Assembly: GCA_031761405.1 (NCBI GenBank)
Contig: JASEVX010000001.1
Location: forward strand, 24,199,270-24,263,269
DNA from: Serripes groenlandicus
Lineage: Eukaryota; Mollusca; Bivalvia; Cardiida; Cardiidae
DNA: 64,000 nucleotides
Direction of reading: 5' to 3'
Position 1 is the stretch's first letter. Each line of letters opens with the position of its first letter. This document shows, one piece after another, positions 36,589 to 50,104 of this stretch. Made by a program: the position numbers and the translations under genes. The notes beneath the pieces were generated by a model. The model worked only from the letters and a program-made list of their open reading frames with translations, was not told where the DNA came from and made no database searches.

Positions 36589-37045
36589 GCATATTCCTTG
36601 GGGATCTTCAATAATATACTAATCGTTTGAAAGTCAATCAAAATACTTCATGCCGAGAGATAATTTCCACAAAATTAATAATGCAACGTCATTTCCACAT
36701 AATTCTTGACTTGCAATTGTACAACAACTGAGAGTGGTGAAGCAATAAACACGCTTGATGAATATAATTAAGAGCTGTTTTATACAAACAAATTGTGTTC
36801 GTGTGCAGCATAATTTACTTCATTTAACCTTCTCCCTCATACATTAAATCTGCAACGACATTTAGATAATGTATAATTATTGAATAGAGTTTAAAATAGA
36901 ATGGCAAAAGGAAACAGTTCTCGGTATATTCAGTATCTCGCTTTACAAACATGTTTGCAAAAGTCGCCTACGATTTGGAATGGGTTTATTATATCAAGTC
37001 AAAGATATTTGAGCCTGTCCGTTTGTAAAGGTACAAGTTGGTATT

Positions 37046-37282
37046 GAGCCGTCCCGCGAGAGAACCCACATTATGGCCTCTGCGTAATGTATCGACCCAG
37101 ATCAGCCTGCGCAGTCCGCGCATATTTATCCGGGCCGACACATTCAGTCTCAGGGGAAAAACTGGTATAGGGTAATGATTCCTAAAACAGAAAATCCACA
37201 GGAGGCGAAGAGTGTCTATCCGGGTAAGCCTGTGCGGCGATCCGGGTCGATACATTTCGTTGATTTTCTCCTGGGACGGCTC
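37046..37282. mobile_element. Palindromic MITE, 'gagccgt' family
   Basis: Ends 'gagccgtcccgcgagagaa' and 'ctgggacggctc'. It follows a single 67-bp unit, as in unit 1. Confidence 0.75.
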
Positions 37283-37314
37283 ATTAATGAAAAGACTGCG
37301 TTCAGACCGCCCTG

Positions 37315-37512
37315 GCCGTCCCGCGAAAAAAACCAACATAGTGGTCTCTGCGTAAAGTATCTTGCCGGATCAGCCTTAGCACCCGGACAGACGGATTTTC
37401 TGTTTCAGGAATCATTACTCTAAACCCCTGAGACGGAATATGTCGGCCCGGATCATTTTGCGCGGATACATTACGCAGAGGCCATAATGTTGGTTTTCTC
37501 GCGGGACGGCTC
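37315..37512. mobile_element. Palindromic MITE at start of block A
   Basis: Ends 'gccgtcccgcgaaaa' and 'ctcgcgggacggctc', with internal deletions. Equivalents start blocks B (43267) and C (50565). Confidence 0.7.
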
Positions 37513-38401
37513 AAATGTACATGTGGTAAATCTAAAAAATGAAATCAAAACGTTGGAAGGTTGACGGAAAAGAAAAATTGTATATTATGAGCAATTTCTC
37601 CATTTTCTACAATGTTTTCAAATGTCATCTGCTGCAGATGTGGCAAAATGCGGCTGCAAGTGGAAAAATGTTAAAGAAATGACCATTGATTTAATTTATA
37701 TTGTTACATACTCATCATTTAGTAGTCCAGCGCCCAACTGTATATTTCACTGTCTTAGATGCCGCATTACAAAGGATGTTTTAAATGCTCTTACACTGGC
37801 ATGGTGAAAAGGTTAGTGCATATTTAGGCAAAAATTGAATAAAGAGTGAGGACTTCTACTATGTCGTGTAGGATTTCAGAAGTTATATTATACCAGCCAG
37901 CCCTTTAACCCTTGCCCACAGAAGAATTTTGAAGACATTGTGGCAAAAGAAAAAATAATGCTCATCATGTCGTATGCTGCAGATTAACCAGCCGTCTCAA
38001 ATAGTATAGACCAAAATTATACCTACACACACCTGTAGTCTAATCTTTGTTTACACTTGAATTATTAAAATGAAAAACATTCGTGCCTAGCATTGCCCAA
38101 GTAGAGTCTTGTATACATGTATATCAATAGTGCGCGAGAACGCAAGGAAACACGCCTTTGCTGAACTAGCCGATAAGAAGTAAATGAAATTCGTTGAAAA
38201 CGGTGTTAAACTCCAATCAATCAATGCAAATGGTAAATAACATTGAATAATTTGCCAAAATTATTCATGTATTTTTTTTTTCATGACTCCATTAGTATAA
38301 CGGCATTCGTATTTGTGTATTTGGATAAATACGTTAACAAAGAATAAAGAATCGAGCGGTGCTCCAGGAAAACCAACCCTAGCGTTATTATAACTTTTAT
38401 A

Positions 38402-38919
38402 CGGGTAAACAATCCTCGACGGCGAAGCCGTCGATGTTTCCCGTCAATAGGTAATGTGTATGAACTTTGCAAAACTTTGCTATACCGTCTTTCCAAAAAT
38501 TGTGTCCAGATTGCATTTTTAGATGCAATCACGATTCTGCTACGTTTTGATTGGATGAAAAGAAAATATCGAAACAAAAGAAACTTATAGAGGAAATAAT
38601 TAAATATGATAATACGTACTCGATAAAGGAACGAGCACAAGTTATTTTATGTGTGATCATTTCCGTTTAATAACACTCGTCGTCTATTTCTAAAATGAGT
38701 TTGAATAACAACTCATACGGGTTTTTGACTTTCTGGAAGTTACAAATGCAAATTCCTGTAATATGACGTCATCATATGACGTCATTCTATTAGCGTAACG
38801 CAAATTTAATAATTTAATAAGTTCAATATAAGCTTAACCTGATGATGATTTTTATTTTCTTTGCTAAGATCGGTAGGGGAATTATTTACCGATCACAAAA
38901 GTTAATAAATGTTTACCCG
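38402..38919. mobile_element. 518-bp element with 'cgggtaaaca' ends, copy 1
   Basis: Short inverted ends cgggtaaaca / tgtttacccg. Internal hairpins are tcgacggcgaagccgtcga, two adjacent TGACGTCA palindromes (38764-38784), and gatcggta..taccgatc. The site is uninterrupted near 51240. A minus-strand open frame of 119 codons crosses its left end; it has no recognised domain. Confidence 0.5.
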
Positions 38920-38934
38920 AAATAGGTAACACGG

Positions 38935-39058
38935 AGTGTCCTTGGGCAAGGCACATTTCCTAGCCTAGCACTTGTTTGTTTACTCAGGGATCATGAAATA
39001 TTAAACTGTCGCCGTGATAAAACTAAAATAATGTTAAGAACGGTGTAAAACCCCAATA
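38935..39058 (+). mobile_element. SINE 3'-end fragment
   Basis: Contains 'gtccttgggcaaggcacatt', 'gtcgccgtgataaaac' and 'ggtgtaaaaccccaat'. Same fragment at about 44815-44944. Confidence 0.55.
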
Positions 39059-39875
39059 ACACATTATAACAATAGTTTTATCTTAATGTTAAGTATCACA
39101 TGATTCGAGTCTGTGACCTGTTGATCACAAGTGTTTAATATACCGTATTGGAACACAGGGACGAAAGCAGTGATTAATTATGAATACATAACAAGGTCAT
39201 GGGACAGTTGAATGTACGCGGAAAATACAGTGGTACGACGTATGCATTTTTTTTCTCCGGTACAAACTCTGTCCAGGCCACCAAAATGTATCCTCGATGC
39301 TTCTCATTAACCAGTACCCTTGATGGCAAAATGCCAATGTGCGCGCGATTTCAAATATGCATAATTCAACGCGTGGATTATGACTCATTATACCACAATA
39401 GACGACAGATCGGACATATGTATTGCATGGATACCGAGTTAAACATTTCCCCTTTACTCATTCACAAATCAAAATGTCAAAACATGCCTTTCATTCCGTT
39501 TTCTCTTTTCGAAACAGACTGTTAAATCGCCGAAGGCTCTTCAAAATACAGAGTAAACATAAATGTTTACTCGAATAACGAATGGTTTTCGGGCGCAAAA
39601 GTTATGTTGCGTAACATAATGCCGATCGTTAAGATTTCTATCCAGAGGGAAGAAAATTCATGTAAAAAAGTTCAAATCGATTTTTTTAAAAGTAAGAAGC
39701 TGAATGGGTTTGGGATTAACCACAACACATGTTACCCAAGAGCCCACACTCACAAATTATACTTTTCTCCAAGATTTCAGGATTTTAAAAACGGAGCCAT
39801 TCATGTACATTTTCATTCCAGAATGTATTTAAAGGGTGGATGTCATATACAAACCGTGTTGAGATAAAATGTACA

Positions 39876-39981
39876 TAACTGTTATAAAAACACACTCAGT
39901 TCAATGAGGCATATACATTGTATACACAATAAGTATGTGTATCTGTGCTTCAATGAACTGAGTTATTTTTTATAACAGTTG
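39876..39981. repeat. ~105-bp hairpin repeat
   Basis: Arms 'aactgttataaaaacacact' and 'ataacagtt' with the 'tcagttcaatga' stem surround a short 'tgtatacacaat' loop. Copy at 45736-45840. No such insertion near 15550 in unit 1. Confidence 0.65.
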
Positions 39982-40009
39982 ACTTGTGTACACTTCGTGG
40001 GAAAGGGTT

Positions 40010-40830
40010 AACCCTTCCAATGCTGATTTTTTTTAAAACGTAATTACCCGGCATCTGATAATTGTAGGAATATCAATCTAAAACTGTGTTCTTGAGCATT
40101 TAACAATTAAGAGTCTGGTCAGACGGCGCCGATGAGCCGGCTGGATACTGATGGCACAGATTTCACAACATCGGGATTAATGGGTTAAATGAAAGTTTGC
40201 TGATTTAGAAAAGTTGAAAACATTGTGATTAAAAGAAAGATAGAGTCTATAGGCAATTATATGAGTATCAAAATAAAAACTGTTGTTGAGAATTTAACAG
40301 TTAAGAGCCTGGTCAGTCGGGTACGGCTAGAGCAGGCCGGCCTGGCTCGATTACTGATGGCACAGATTTCACAACATCGGGATTAATGGGTTAAATGAAA
40401 GTATGCTGATTTAGAAAAGTTGAAAACATTGTGGTAAAAAGAAAGATAGAGTCTATATTTCACTTATATGATCATCAATAAAAATCTGTGTTGTTTATTT
40501 GGATTAATGGGTTAAATGAAAGTATGCTTATTTATAAAAGTCTAAAACATTGTAGTAAAAAGAAAGATCGAGTCTATATTACACTTATATGATCATCAAG
40601 ATACATCTGTGTTGTTTATTTGGATTAATGGGTTAAATGAAAGTATGCTTATTTATAAAAGTCTAAAACATTGTGGTAAACAGAAAGATCGAGTCTACAT
40701 AGGCAATTATATGAACATCAAGATAAATCTGTGTTGTTGAGAATTTAACAGTTTAATGCGGCTAGAGCAGGCCGCCCCGGCTCGATCCTGATGGCATATA
40801 TTTCACAAAATCGATGCAGACAGTTTATGG
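40010..40830. repeat. ~117-bp degenerate tandem repeat, block A
   Basis: Four to five units with 'ggattaatgggttaaatgaa' and 'tatgatcatcaa', more than in unit 1. Confidence 0.7.
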
Positions 40831-41185
40831 GTAAATTAAAAGTATGCTTATTTTGAAAAGTTGAAAGCATTGTGATAAAATGGCTGTTTCCCCTTTTGTC
40901 TAAACGTGTAAAATAGTTTGCTACTTACTACAAAGGAGTCAACATGCATTTTCCTGCATATTGGAAAGCGTTAAACTTTCAGTTGGTTTGGCAGTGAAAT
41001 ATTTATGCCAACTATTGTTTCAGATGTATTGTTAAACAATAATACCCTTCCATTCAATACCCTGTATTTTATTTCAAAACCCTATAGATTATAGAGTTTA
41101 AAATATAATGGCAAAAGGAAACAGTTCTCGGTATATTCAGTATCTCGCTTTACCAATTACATGTTTGCAAAAATCGCCTACGATT

Positions 41186-42566
41186 TTGAATGGGTTTATT
41201 ATATCAAGTCATAGATGTTCAAGTCAAAGATATTTGAGCCTATCCGTTTGTAAAGGTACAAGTTGGTTGGAATGGGTTTATTATATCAAGTCAAAGATAT
41301 TTGAGCCTGTTCGTTTGTAAAGGTACAAGTTGGTTGGAATGGGTTCATTATATCAAGTCAAAGATGTTCAAGTCAAAGATATTTGAGCCTGTTCGTTTGT
41401 AAAGGTACAAGTTGGTTGGAATGGGTTTATGATATCAAGTCAAAGATATTTGAGCCTATCCGTTTGTAAAGGTACAAGTTGGTTGGAATGGGTTTATTAT
41501 ATCAAGTCAAAGATATTTGAGCCTGTCCGTTTGTAAAGAAGGTACAAGTTGGTTGGAATGGGTTTATTATATCAAGTCAAAGATGTTCAAGTCAAAGATA
41601 TTTGAGCCTGTTCGTTTGTAAAGGTACAAGTTGGTTGGAATGGGTTTATTATATCAAGTCAAAGATATTTGAGCCTGTCCGTTTGTAAAGGTACAAGTTG
41701 GTTGGAATGGGTTTATTATATCAAGTCAAAGATATTTGAGCCTGTTCGTTTGTAAAGGTACAAGTTGGTTGGAACGGGTTTATTATATCAAGTCAAAGAT
41801 GTTCAAGTCAAAGATATTTGAGCCTGTCCGTTTGTAAAGGTACGAGTTGGTTGGAATGGGTTTATTATATCAAGTCAAAGATATTTGAGCCTGTCCGTTT
41901 GTAAAGGTACAAGTTGGTTGGAATGGGTTTATTATATCAAGTCAAAGATATTTGAGCCTGTCCGTTTGTAAAGGTACAAGTTGGTTGGAATGGGTTTATT
42001 ATATCAAGTCATAGATATTCAAGTCAAAGATATTTCAGCCTGTCCGTTTGTCAAGGTACAAGTTGGTTGGAATGGGTTTATTACATCAAGTCATAGATAT
42101 TCAAGTCAAAGATATTTCAGCCTGTCCGTTTGTAAAGGTACAAGTTGGTTGGAATGGGTTTATTATATCAAGTCATAGATATTCAAGTCAAAGATATTTG
42201 AGCCTATCCGTTTGTAAAGGTACAAGTTGGTTGGAATGGGTTTATTATATCAAGTCAAAGATGTTTGAGCCTATCCGTTTGTAAAGGTACAAGTTGGTTG
42301 GAATGGGTTTATTATATCAAGTCAAAGATATTTGAGCCTGTCCGTTTGTCAAGGTACAAGTTGGTTGGAATGGGTTTATTATATCAAGTCAAAGATGTTT
42401 GAGACTATCCGTTTGTAAAGGTACAAGTTGGTTGGAATGGGTTTATTATATCAAGTCAAAGATATTTGAGCTTGTCCGTTTGTCAAGGTACAAGTTGGTT
42501 GGAATGGGTTTATTATATCAAGTCAAAGATATTTGAGCCTATCCGTTTGTCAAGGTACAAGTTGGC
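41186..42566. repeat. 67/82-bp minisatellite, block A
   Basis: About 20 units of 'caagtcaaagatatttgagc', 'ctgtccgtttgtaaaggtac', 'aagttggttggaatgggttt' and attatat (67 bp). A variant carries a 15-bp insertion (caagtcatagatatt). Unit 1 has one unit near 17050-17140. Short open frames here are by-products. Confidence 0.9.
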
Positions 42567-42570
42567 ATTT

Positions 42571-42806
42571 GAGCCGTCCCGTGAGAAAACCAACATTATG
42601 GCCTCTGCGTAATGTATCGACCCAGATCAGCCTGCGCAGTCCTCGAAAACTGATCCGGGCCGACACATTCAGTCTCAGGGGAAAACAGGTATAGGGTACT
42701 GATTCCTGAAACAGAAAATCCACAGGGGGCGAAGATTGTATATCCGGGTAAAGCTGTGCGGCGATCCGGTTCGATACATTTCGTTGATTTTCTCCTGTGA
42801 CGGCTC
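42571..42806. mobile_element. Palindromic MITE after the 67-bp array
   Basis: 'gagccgtcccgtgagaaaa' to 'ctgtgacggctc', directly abutting the array end ('aagttggcattt'). Confidence 0.75.
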
Positions 42807-43266
42807 ATTAATGAACAGACTGCGTTCAGACCACCCTGGCCTTCTGCTCAATTTTATCAGAATCTACACACGATGACAGAATCTTCTAACAAACCTACGT
42901 AAGTTATCTGTGAACAGTGTAAATCTTTACTGTACACAAAAGTAAATTAGTATGTTCCCAATAGCAGACTAATATAACCGCGCCATGTCTCAGCTGGTAG
43001 TAACAAACAAGAACTTCGTATTCTAGTTAATACAATTCACGGGCGGCACGTACTCATTAAAAGTGTTTATTCCTTCTTTTTTCACAATGCTATGTTACTG
43101 GATGTTTTTTTCAATAATACAAAAATAGTCGAGATTAATAGAATGATATTGATTAACGGTTTAACCGGTTTCGCAGTAATTGGCAAACTAAAAGTCGTGC
43201 ATTCTGTTGCAGGATAATGAATTTCCAATATATACAAAGAATATGTTGCATATGTTAACACAATAA

Positions 43267-43525
43267 GAGCCGTCCCGCGAGAAAACCAACATTGTGGTCT
43301 CTGCGTAAAGTATCGTACCGGATCAGGCTGTGCATGCCGCATAGGCTAACCCGGACAGACACTTCGCCTCCTGTGGATTTTCTGTTTCAGGAATCATTAC
43401 TCTAAACTTCTATCCCACTGAGACGGAATGTGTCGGCCCGGATCAGTCTGCGCGGACTGCGCAGGCTGATCTGGGTCGATACATTACGCAGAGGCCTTAA
43501 TGTTGGTTTTCTCGCGGGACGGCTC
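43267..43525. mobile_element. Palindromic MITE at start of block B
   Basis: 'gagccgtcccgcgagaaaa' to 'ctcgcgggacggctc', full length. Confidence 0.8.
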
Positions 43526-44321
43526 AAATGTAGTAAATCTAAAAAAAAAAATGAAATCAAAACGTTGGAACGTTGACGGAAAAGACAAAATTGTATATTA
43601 TGTTAAAGAAATGACCATTGATTTAATTTATATTGTTACATACTCATCATTTAGAAGTCCAGCGCCCAACTGTATATTTCACTGTCTTAGGTGCCGCATT
43701 ACAAAGGATGTTTTAAATGCTCTTACACTGGCATCGTGAAACGGTTAGTGCATATTTAGGAAACAATTGAATAAAGAGTGAGGATTTCTACTATGTCGTG
43801 TAGGATTTCAGAAATTATATTATACCAGCCCTTTAACCCTTGGCCACAGAAGAATTTTGAAGACATTGCGACAAAAGAAAAAAAATGCTCATCATGTCGT
43901 ATGCTGCGGATTAACCAACCGTCTCAGATAGTATAGACCAAAATTATACCTACACACACCTGTAGTCTAATCTTTGTTTACATTGGAATTATTAAAATGA
44001 AAAACATTCGTGCATAGCATTTCCCAAGTAGAATCTTGTATATATCAATAGTGCGCGAGAACGCAAGGAAACACGCCTTTGCTGAACTAGCCGATAAGAA
44101 GTAAATGAAATTCGTTGTAAACGGCGTTAAACTCCAATCAATCAATGCAAATGGTAAATAACATTGAATAATTTGCCAACATTATTTATGTGGTTTTTTT
44201 CCATGACTCCATTAGTATAACGGCATTCGTATTTGTGTATTTGGATAAATACGTTAACAAAGAATAAAGAATCGAGCGGTGCTCCAGGAAAACCAATCCT
44301 AGCGTTAGTATAACTTTTATA

Positions 44322-44803
44322 CGGGTGAACAATCCTCGACGGCGAAGCCGTCGATGTTTCCCGTCAATAGGTAATGTGTATGAACTTTGCAAAACTTTGC
44401 TATACCGTCTTTCCAAAAATTGTGTCCAGATTGCATTGTTAGATGCAATCACGATTCTGATATGTTTTGATTGGATGAAAAGAAAATATCGAAACAAAAG
44501 AAACTTATAGAGGAAATAATTAAATATGATAATACGTACTCGATAAAGGAACGAGCACAAGTAATTTTATGTGTGATCATTTCCGTTTAATAACACTCGT
44601 CGTCTATTTCTAAAATGAGTTCGAATAACAACTCATACGGGTTTTTGACTTTCTGGAAGTTACAAATGCAAATTCCTGTAATATGACGTCATCATATGAC
44701 GTCATTCTATTAGCGTGATAACCTGATGATGATTTTTATTTTCTTTGCTAAGATCGGTAGGGGAATTATTTACCGATCACAAAAGTTAATAAATGTTTAC
44801 CCG
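44322..44803. mobile_element. Element with 'cgggtaaaca'-type ends, copy 2
   Basis: Block B copy of 38402-38919, with a deletion of about 35 bp after the CRE-like pair (44691-44714). Confidence 0.5.
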
Positions 44804-45869
44804 AAATAGGTAACACGGAGTGTCCTTGGGCAAGGCACATTTCCTAGCCTAGCACTTGTTTGTTTACTCAGGGATCATGAAATATTAAACTGTCGCCGTG
44901 ATAAAACTAAAATAATGTTAAGAACGGTGTAAAACCCCAATAACACATTATAACAATAGTTCGAGTCTGTGACCTGTTGATCACTAGTGTTTAATATACC
45001 GTATTGGAACACAGGGACGAAAGCAGTGATTAATTATGAATACATAACAAGGTCATGGGACAGTTGAATGTACACGGAAAATACAGTGGTACGACGTATG
45101 CATTTTTTTTTATGTCTCCGGTACAAACTCTGTCCAGGCCACCAAAATGTATCCTCGATGCTTCTCATTAACCAGTACCCTTGATGGCAAAATGCCAATG
45201 TGCGCGTGATTTCAAATATGCATAATTCAACGCGTGGATTATGACTCATTATACCACAATAGACGACAGATCGGACATATGTATTGCATGGATACCGAGT
45301 TAAACATTTCCCCTTTACTCATTCACAAATCGAAATGTCAAAACATGCCTTTCATTCCGTTTTCTCTTTTCGAAACAGACTGTTAAATCGCCGAAGGCTC
45401 TTCAAAATACAGAGTAAACATAAATGTTAACTCGAATAACGAATGGTTTTCGGGCACAAAAGTTATGTTGCGTAACATAATGCCGATCGTTAAGATTTCT
45501 ATCCAGAGGGAAGAAAATTCATGTAAAAAAGTTCAAATCGATTTTTTAAAAGTAAGAAGCTGAATGGGTTTGGGATTAACCACAAAACATGTTACCCAAG
45601 AGCCCACACTCACAAATTATACTTTTCTCCAAGATTTCAGGATTTTAAAAACGGAGTCATTCATGTACATTTTCATTCCAAAATGTATTTAAAGGTTGGA
45701 TGTCATATACAAACCGTGTTGAGATAAAATGTACATAACTGTTATAAAAACACACTCAGTTCAATGAGGCATATACATTGTATACACAATAAGTTTGTGT
45801 ATCTGTGCTTCAATGAACTGAGTTATTTTTATAACAGTTGACGTGTGTACACTTAGTGGGAAAGGGTTA

Positions 45870-46710
45870 ACCCTTCCAATGCTGATTTTTTTTAAAACGG
45901 AATTATCCAGCATCTGATAATTGTAGGAATATCAATCTAAAACTGTGTTCTTGAGCATTTAACAATTAAGAGTCTGGTCAGACGGCGCCGATGAGCCGGC
46001 TGGATACTGATGGCACAGATTTCACAACATCTGGATTAATGGGTTAAATGAAAGTTTGCTGATTTAGAAAAGTTGAAAACATTGTGATAAAAAGAAAGAT
46101 AGAGTCTATAGGCAATTATATGAGTATCAAAATAAAAACTGTGTTGGTGAGAATTTAACAGTTAAGAGCCTGGTCAGTCGGGTACGGCTAGAGCAGGCCG
46201 GCCTGGCTCGATTACTGATGGCACAGATTTCACAACATCGGGATTAATGGGTTAAATGAAAGTATGCTGATTTAGAAAAGTTGAAAACATTGTGGTAAAA
46301 AGAAAGATAGAGTCTATATTTCACTTATATGATCATCAATAAAAATCTGTGTTGTTTATTTGGATTAATGGGTTAAATGAAAGTATGCTTATTTATAAAA
46401 GTCTAAAACATTGTAGTAAAAAGAAAGATCGAGTCTATATTACACTTATATGATCATCAAGATACATCTGTGTTGTTTATTTGGATTAATGGGTTAAATG
46501 AAAGTATGCTTATTTATAAAAGTCTAAAACATTGTGGTAAACAGAAAGATCGAGTCTACATAGGAAATTATATGAACATCAAGATAAATCTGTGTTGTTG
46601 AGAATTTAACAGTTTAATGCGGCTAGAGCAGGCCGCCCCGGCTCGATCCTGATGGCATATATTTCACAAAATCGATGCAGACAGTTTATGGGTAAATTAA
46701 AAGTATGCTT
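45870..46710. repeat. ~117-bp degenerate tandem repeat, block B
   Basis: Near-identical to 40010-40830. Confidence 0.7.
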
Positions 46711-47531
46711 ATTTTGAAAAGTTGAAAGCATTGTGGTAAAATGGCTGTTTCCCCTTTTGTCTAAACGTGTAAAATAGTTTGCTACTTACTACAAAGGAGT
46801 CAACATGCATTTTCCTGCATATTGGAAAGCGTTAAACTTTCAGTTGGTTTGGCAGTGAAATATTTATGCCAACTATTGTTTCAGATGTATTGTTAAACAA
46901 TAATACCCTTCCATTCAATACCCTGTATTTTATTTCAAAACCCTTTCAAAGCGAACACGTACACTGAACAGAAGAGGAAATATCTTTATACATTTGTTTA
47001 TGCATTTCTAACAATTTATCGGTGCTCAGATAAATGCGAACCGCAGATTAGAAGCTTTAGAAACAACTTGGATTCGGATAATACTTTTTTGTAAAATCTT
47101 CTTAAGGCCATCATATTCCTTGGGGATCTTCAATAATATATTAATGGTTTTTAAAATCAATCAAAATACTTCATGCCGAGAGATAATTTACACAAAATTA
47201 ATAATGCAACGTTTTTTCCACATAAATCTTGACTTGCAATTGTACAACTGCATAGTAACGACCAACTGAGAGTGGTGAAGCAACAAACACGCTTGATGAA
47301 TACAATTAAGAGCTGTTTTATACAAACAAATTTTGTGCGTGTGCAGCATAATTTGCTTTAGTTAACCGTCTGTCGCAAACAATAAATCTGCAACGACATT
47401 TAGATTATTTTTCTAAATGAATGTATAATTATTGAATAGAGTTTAAAATATAATTGCAAAAGGAAACAGTTCTCGGTATATTCAGTATCTCGCTTTACCA
47501 AATACATGTTTGCAAAAATCGCCTACGATTT

Positions 47532-49866
47532 TGAATGGGTTTATTATATCAAGTCATAGATGTTCAAGTCAAAGATATTTGAGCCTATCCGTTTGTAAAG
47601 GTACAAGTTGGTTGGAATGGGTTTATTATATCAAGTCAAAGATATTTGAGCCTGTTCGTTTGTAAAGGTACAAGTTGGTTGGAATGGGTTTATTATATCA
47701 AGTCAAAGATGTTCAAGTCAAAGATATTTGAGCCTGTCCGTTTGTAAAGGTACAAGTTGGTTGGAATGGATTATTATATCAAGTCAAAGATATTTGAGCC
47801 TATCCGTTTGTAAAGGTACAAGTTGGTTGGAATGGGTTTATTATATCAAGTCAAAGATATTTGAGCCTGTCCGTTTGTAAAGAAGGTACAAGTTGGTTGG
47901 AATGGGTTTATTATATCAAGTCAAAGATGTTCAAGTCAAAGATATTTGAGCCTGTTCGTTTGTAAAGGTACAAGTTGGTTGGAATGGGTTTATTATATCA
48001 AGTCAAAGATATTTGAGCCTGTCCGTTTGTAAAGGTACAAGTTGGTTGGAATGGGTTTATTATATCAAGTCAAAGATATTTGAGCCTGTTCGTTTGTAAA
48101 GGTACAAGTTGGTTGGAATGGGTTTATTATATCAAGTCAAAGATGTTCAAGTCAAAGATATTTGAGCCTGTCCGTTTGTAAAGGTACAAGTTGGTTGGAA
48201 TGGGTTTATTATATCAAGTCAAAGATATTTGAGCCTGTTCGTTTGTAAAGGTACAAGTTGGTTGGAATGGGTTTATTATATCAAGTCAAAGATATTTGAG
48301 CCTGTCCGTTTGTAAAGGTACAAGTTGGTTGGAATGGGTTTATTATATCAAGTCAAAGATATTTGAGCCTGTCCGTTTGTAAAGGTACAAGTTGGTTGGA
48401 ATGGGTTTATTATATCAAGTCATAGATATTCAAGTCAAAGATATTTGAGCCTGTCCGTTTGTAAAGGTACAAGTTGGTTGGAATGGGTTTATTATATCAA
48501 GTCATAGATATTCAAGTCAAAGATATTTGAGCCTATCCGTTTGTCAAGGTACAAGTTGGTTGGAATGGGTTTATTACATCAAGTCATAGATATTCAAGTC
48601 AAAGATATTTCAGCCTGTCCGTTTGTAAAGGTACAAGTTGGTTGGAATGGGTTTATTATATCAAGTCATAGATATTCAAGTCAAAGATATTTGAGCCTAT
48701 CCGTTTGTAAAGGTAAAAGTTGGTTGGAATGGGTTGATTACATCAAGTCATAGATATTCAAGTCAAAGATATTTGAGCCTGTCCGTTTGTAAAGGTACAA
48801 GTTGGTTGGAATGGGTTTATTATATCAAGTCATAGATATTCAAGTCAAAGATATTTGAGCCTATCCGTTTGTAAAGGTAAAAGTTGGTTGGAATGGGTTT
48901 ATTACATCAAGTCATAGATATTCAAGTCAAAGATATTTGAGCCTGTTCGTTTGTAAAGGTACAAGTTGGTTGGAATGGGTTTATTATATCAAGTCAAAGA
49001 TATTTGAGCCTGTCCGTTTGTAAAGGTACAAGTTGGTTGGAATGGGTTTATTATATCAAGTCAAAGATATTTGAGCCTGTTCGTTTGTAAAGGTACAAGT
49101 TGGTTGGAATGGGTTTATTATATCAAGTCAAAGATGTTCAAGTCAAAGATATTTGAGCCTGTCCGTTTGTAAAGGTACAAGTTGGTTGGAATGGGTTTAT
49201 TATATCAAGTCAAAGATATTTGAGCCTGTTCGTTTGTAAAGGTACAAGTTGGTTTGAATGGGTTTATTATATCAAGTCAAAGATTTTTGAGCCTGTCCGT
49301 TTGTAAAGGTACAAGTTGGTTGGAATGGGTTTATTATATCAAGTCAAAGATATTTGAGCCTGTCCGTTTGTAAAGGTACAAGTTGGTTGGAATGGGTTTA
49401 TTATATCAAGTCATAGATATTCAAGTCAAAGATATTTGAGCCTGTCCGTTTGTAAAGGTACAAGTTGGTTGGAATGGGTTTATTATATCAAGTCATAGAT
49501 ATTCAAGTCAAAGATATTTCAGCCTGTCCGTTTGTCAAGGTACAAGTTGGTTGGAATGGGTTTATTACATCAAGTCATAGATATTCAAGTCAAAGATATT
49601 TCAGCCTGTCCGTTTGTAAAGGTACAAGTTGGTTGGAATGGGTTTATTATATCAAGTCATAGATATTCAAGTCAAAGATATTTGAGCCTATCCGTTTGTA
49701 AAGGTTCAAGTTGGTTGGAATGGGTTTATTATATCAAGTCAAAGATATTTGAGCCTGTCCGTTTGTCAAGGTACAAGTTGGTTGGAATGGGTTTATTATA
49801 TCAAGTCATAGATGTTCAAGTCAAAGATAGTTGAGCCTATCCGTTTGTCAAGGTACAAGTTGGCAT
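47532..49866. repeat. 67/82-bp minisatellite, block B
   Basis: About 33 units. The first units follow the same order of 67-bp and insert-bearing variants as block A, then an internal stretch is repeated, so growth was by copying of multi-unit segments. Confidence 0.9.
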
Positions 49867-49868
49867 TT

Positions 49869-50104
49869 GAGCCGTCCCGTGAGAAAACCAACATTATGGC
49901 CTCTGCGTAATGTATCGACCCAGATCAGCCTGCGCAGTCCTCGAAAACTGATCCGGGCCGACACATTCAGTCTCAGGGGAAAACAGGTATAGGGTACTGA
50001 TTCCTGAAACAGAAAATCCACAGGGGGCGAAGATTGTATATCCGGGTAAAGCCGTGCGGCGATCCGGTTCGATACATTTCGTTGATTTTCTCCTGTGACG
50101 GCTC
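49869..50104. mobile_element. Palindromic MITE after the 67-bp array, block B
   Basis: Same position relative to the array as 42571-42806. Confidence 0.75.

Larger units (their letters stand above)
37315..43266. repeat. Internal duplication in unit 2, block A
   Basis: A 5.95-kb block repeated at 43267-50564 (7.3 kb, longer through minisatellite expansion and retained sequence) and begun again at 50565. It contains the 38402 element, the 117-bp repeat, the 67-bp array and two MITEs. No coding exon seen. Confidence 0.75.

Noticed and set aside
38281..38640. 119-codon minus-strand frame across the 38402 element
   Set aside because: It crosses the element boundary, is hydrophobic from AT-rich sequence and has no recognised domain.
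41186..42566. CRISPR array
   Set aside because: Units are contiguous without unique spacers, and the context is eukaryotic.
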